From positions 1,054,001-1,118,000 of the forward strand of contig OZ007023.1 in assembly GCA_963931525.1 (NCBI GenBank): DNA of 64,000 nt. The letters run 5' to 3'. A model generated the notes under the pieces. That model did not search any database. It worked only from the letters and a program-made list of their open reading frames with translations, and had not been told where the DNA came from. The position numbers were made by a program, and so were the translations under genes. How positions within the stretch are numbered: position 1 is the first letter of the stretch; each line of letters begins with the position of its first letter. Below are positions 61,677-64,000 of this stretch, piece by piece. Source of the DNA: Fimenecus sp900545625. Its GTDB lineage: Bacteria; Bacillota; Clostridia; Oscillospirales; Acutalibacteraceae.

Positions 61677-62710
61677 CGGATAATAACGCCCTCTTCGCTT
61701 TCTACGATTTCCCCGATGGCGTATGCGTCCTCGCCATGCTCGCGTAAGATATGCAGCGCTTTGTCCGCATCTGCGGCGGAGACGACTACGCTCATGCCTA
61801 CGCCCATGTTGTAGGTGTTGAACATGTCGCGTTCGGGAATATTGCCCGTCTTTTGCAAAAGGGAGAAGATCGGCGGGATGCGAAGCTGCGCACGGTCGAT
61901 CTTCGCGCTCATTCCGTCGGGAAGCGAGCGCGGGATATTCTCATAAAAGCCGCCGCCCGTGATGTGCGAGACCGCCTTGACCGGCACTTCGCTTGCGAGC
62001 GCGAGCAGGGGCTTGACGTAAATCTTTGTCGGGGTCAAAAGGCATTCGCCGATGGTTTGTCCAAGCTCGTCGGAATACACGTTCAAATCCGCGTTCTCCA
62101 CATCGAACACCTTGCGCACCAGCGAAAAGCCGTTGGAGTGCACGCCGGAGGAGGGGAGCGCTAAGATCACGTCGCCCGTGCGGACGGTCTTGTTGTCAAA
62201 CACGCGGTCACGATCCACGATACCTACGGTAAAGCCTGCCAGATCATAATCATCGTCAGGCATCATACCGGGATGCTCGGCAGTCTCACCGCCGATGAGC
62301 GCCGCGCCTGCCTGCACGCAGCCTTCGGCAACGCCCGCCACGATGTCCGCGATCTTTTCGGGATCGTTTTTGCCGCAGGCGATGTAGTCGAGGAAAAACA
62401 GCGGCTTTGCCCCGCAGCAGATCACGTCGTTGACGCACATGGCAACACAGTCGATGCCGATGGTGTCGTGTTTGTCCATAAGCATTGCGATCTTGAGCTT
62501 CGTGCCCACACCGTCCGTACCGCTGACGAGCACGGGGTTCTGCATTCCCGCAAGGTCTAACGCGAACAGCCCGCCGAAGCCGCCGATATCCGAATCCGCA
62601 CCCGGCGTCACGGTGCGCGCAATATGACGCTTCATCAGCTCCACAGCCTTGTAACCGGCGGTGATGTCTACTCCCGCCGCCTTATAGCTTTCCGAAAAAC
62701 TGTTGCTCAT
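61673..62710 (-). CDS. purM: Phosphoribosylformylglycinamidine cyclo-ligase
   Basis: 345 residues. Makes AIR from FGAM. YKAAGVDITAGYKAVELMK, LVSGTDGVGTKLKIA, GIDCVAMCVNDVICCGAKPL in parts, HITGGGFYENIPRSLPDGM, and VGMSVVVSAADAD. GGGAGG and position just after purF fix the ATG at 62710. Confidence 0.95.
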   Translation of the reverse strand: MSNSFSESYKAAGVDITAGYKAVELMKRHIARTVTPGADSDIGGFGGLFALDLAGMQNPVLVSGTDGVGTKLKIAMLMDKHDTIGIDCVAMCVNDVICCGAKPLFFLDYIACGKNDPEKIADIVAGVAEGCVQAGAALIGGETAEHPGMMPDDDYDLAGFTVGIVDRDRVFDNKTVRTGDVILALPSSGVHSNGFSLVRKVFDVENADLNVYSDELGQTIGECLLTPTKIYVKPLLALASEVPVKAVSHITGGGFYENIPRSLPDGMSAKIDRAQLRIPPIFSLLQKTGNIPERDMFNTYNMGVGMSVVVSAADADKALHILREHGEDAYAIGEIVESEEGVIIR

Positions 62711-62711
62711 G

Positions 62712-64000
62712 TCATTCGCCTCCCGATTTTCTTTCACTGATTTTGGTTTCAAATTTAGATTTTGCATTTTCCTTCGGCGGCTCTACCGGATAATCCCCGG
62801 TGAAGCACGCCGTGCAGAAGTCAATGGGACAGCCGCTTGCGAGCTGTACAACATTTTCCACGCTCAAATAACCGAGCGAATCCGCCCCGATGATCTTGCA
62901 GATCTCCTCGACCGAATGGTGGTTTGCAATGAGCGTGTCGGGCGAGTCGATGTCTGTCCCGAAATAGCACGCATACCGGAACGGCGGCGCGGAAACGCGC
63001 ACATGCACTTCCTTTGCGCCTGCGTCGCGCAGCTGCTTGACGATACGCGCCGAGGTCGTGCCGCGCACGATGGAGTCGTCGATCATCACCACACGCTTGC
63101 CCCGGATGGTAGAAGGCACAACGTTCAACTTGATGCGCACGTCGCTTTCCCGTTTGGCTTGCGTGGGCTGAATGAACGACCGCCCGATATACTTGTTTTT
63201 GATGAAGCCGATTCCATAAGGAATGCCGGACTCCTCCGCATAGCCCAGCGCCGCATCCAGACCCGAATCGGGCACGCCGATGACCACGTCCGCCTCCACG
63301 GGGTGCTGCTGCGCGAGGAACGCGCCCGCCTTGCGGCGCGCTAAGTGCACGGAGCAACCCTCGATCTCGGAATCGGGACGGGCAAAGTAGATGAATTCAA
63401 ACACGCAAAGCGCTTTCTTCCCGTCGGTGCAGTGGCCGGTTATGGAACGCATGCCGTATTTGTCCACCACAACGATCTCGCCGGGGCGCACGTCGCGCAC
63501 ATATTCGGCGCCGAGCGTGTTGAGCGCGCAGGTCTCAGACGCGAAAATGATCTGCCCGTTCTTTTTGCCGATGCAAAGCGGCCGGAACCCCAGCGGGTCG
63601 CGCGCGGCAATCAGCTTGGAGGGCGACATGATGATCAGCGAATACGCGCCTTTTAAGCGGTACATTGCCGAAAACACCGCCGACTCAATGGACGGTGCGG
63701 AGATGCGTTCTTTCGTAATGATATAGGAGATGACCTCCGTGTCGCTCGTGGTATGGAAGATCGAACCGTTCAGTTCCAGCTCGGCGCGCAGCTCTGCGGC
63801 GTTTGTCAGATTGCCGTTGTGCGCAAGCGCCATGCTGCCTTTGATGTGGTTGACCACCAGCGGCTGTGCATTGACAACGCCGTCGCTGCCCGTCGTGCCG
63901 TAGCGCACGTGCCCGACCGCCATTTTACCGTGTCCGAGAAAATCAAGCGTCTCTTTTTTAAAAACATCGTTTACAAGCCCTTCGCCCTTGCGGCAGATGA
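62712..64000 (-). CDS. purF: Amidophosphoribosyltransferase (partial, N-terminus beyond the window)
   Basis: About 429 residues are visible; the reading frame is open to the window end (upstream residues ICRKGEGLVNDVF), so the start and the N-terminal catalytic cysteine lie outside. Glutaminase domain: GHVRYGTTGSDGVVNAQPL, ALAHNGNLTNAAELR; phosphoribosyltransferase domain: VVMIDDSIVRGTTSARIVKQL in parts (PRPP loop) and cysteines of CPIDFCTACFTG. First committed step of purine synthesis and the first gene visible in the operon. Confidence 0.95.
   Translation of the reverse strand, partial: ICRKGEGLVNDVFKKETLDFLGHGKMAVGHVRYGTTGSDGVVNAQPLVVNHIKGSMALAHNGNLTNAAELRAELELNGSIFHTTSDTEVISYIITKERISAPSIESAVFSAMYRLKGAYSLIIMSPSKLIAARDPLGFRPLCIGKKNGQIIFASETCALNTLGAEYVRDVRPGEIVVVDKYGMRSITGHCTDGKKALCVFEFIYFARPDSEIEGCSVHLARRKAGAFLAQQHPVEADVVIGVPDSGLDAALGYAEESGIPYGIGFIKNKYIGRSFIQPTQAKRESDVRIKLNVVPSTIRGKRVVMIDDSIVRGTTSARIVKQLRDAGAKEVHVRVSAPPFRYACYFGTDIDSPDTLIANHHSVEEICKIIGADSLGYLSVENVVQLASGCPIDFCTACFTGDYPVEPPKENAKSKFETKISERKSGGE

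Overview
The window reads as the chromosome of a moderately high-GC, spore-forming Gram-positive bacterium of the class Clostridia, probably from an animal gut. Supporting signs are a YunB-type sporulation protein, a cysteine T-box leader, a four-cysteine L28 protein, strong AGGAGG-type ribosome sites with TTG/GTG starts, a clostridial-type PurL, a separate IMP cyclohydrolase and AICAR transformylase in place of bifunctional PurH, and sugar-scavenging genes (D-allose, GH3, GH29 fucosidase). No lineage below class can be read with confidence.

Layout. 1-3626 (minus): a D-amino-acid/pyroglutamate cluster (D-amino acid aminotransferase, D-glutamate cyclase-like protein, 5-oxoprolinase subunits PxpB and PxpC) with a near-consensus promoter; PxpC runs off the window start. 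3776-9420 (plus): a D-allose operon alsA-alsC-alsE-alsK-alsB-rpiB closed by a strong terminator. 9597-12179: an acyl-adenylating enzyme fused to an acyl carrier domain and a PlsC acyltransferase. 12482-16527: rpmB (minus), then recA-recX-rimO-pgsA. 16586-21515: a cysteine T-box, cysE, cysS, an ApgM-type protein that may be a homoserine kinase, and metY. 21862-27098: yunB, a kinase-like APH protein, a GH3 glycosidase and alkD (minus).

27243-29740 is the accessory part. tRNA-Thr and tRNA-Tyr are each followed by a second copy of their own 3' end. Between the two tRNA-Tyr ends lies a 1.3-kb AT-rich islet with two genes of unknown function. Immediately after comes a tandem array of six 98-99-bp units, each carrying TATAAT, which ends just upstream of a DUF2975/XRE gene pair.

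30560-42787: an ACT protein with phenylacetate-CoA ligase, an in-frame fusion of an aldo/keto reductase to a carboxymuconolactone decarboxylase-like protein, rarA and an esterase, a flavin reductase, a minus-strand set (AI-2E-type permease, CpsB-type phosphatase, zinc-ribbon membrane protein), then hom and lysC, the latter with an internal start for a beta subunit. 43164-49811: pyrimidine-nucleoside phosphorylase (minus), then a sulfur/iron-sulfur block: IscR-like Rrf2 regulator, split methionine synthase (activation domain plus MetH), nifS and nifU. 50169-53610: an LCP cell-wall ligase, tRNA-Arg (minus) and an alpha-L-fucosidase. 54107-64000 (minus): purF-purM-purN-purO-type-purH-purD-purL, with purF cut by the window end.

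Four copies of a MITE-like intergenic repeat lie at about 12208, 21587, 42807 and 53697. Cysteine (cysE, cysS), methionine (metY, metH) and aspartate-family (hom, lysC, ApgM-like) genes together would provide most of a route from serine and aspartate to cysteine, homoserine and methionine.
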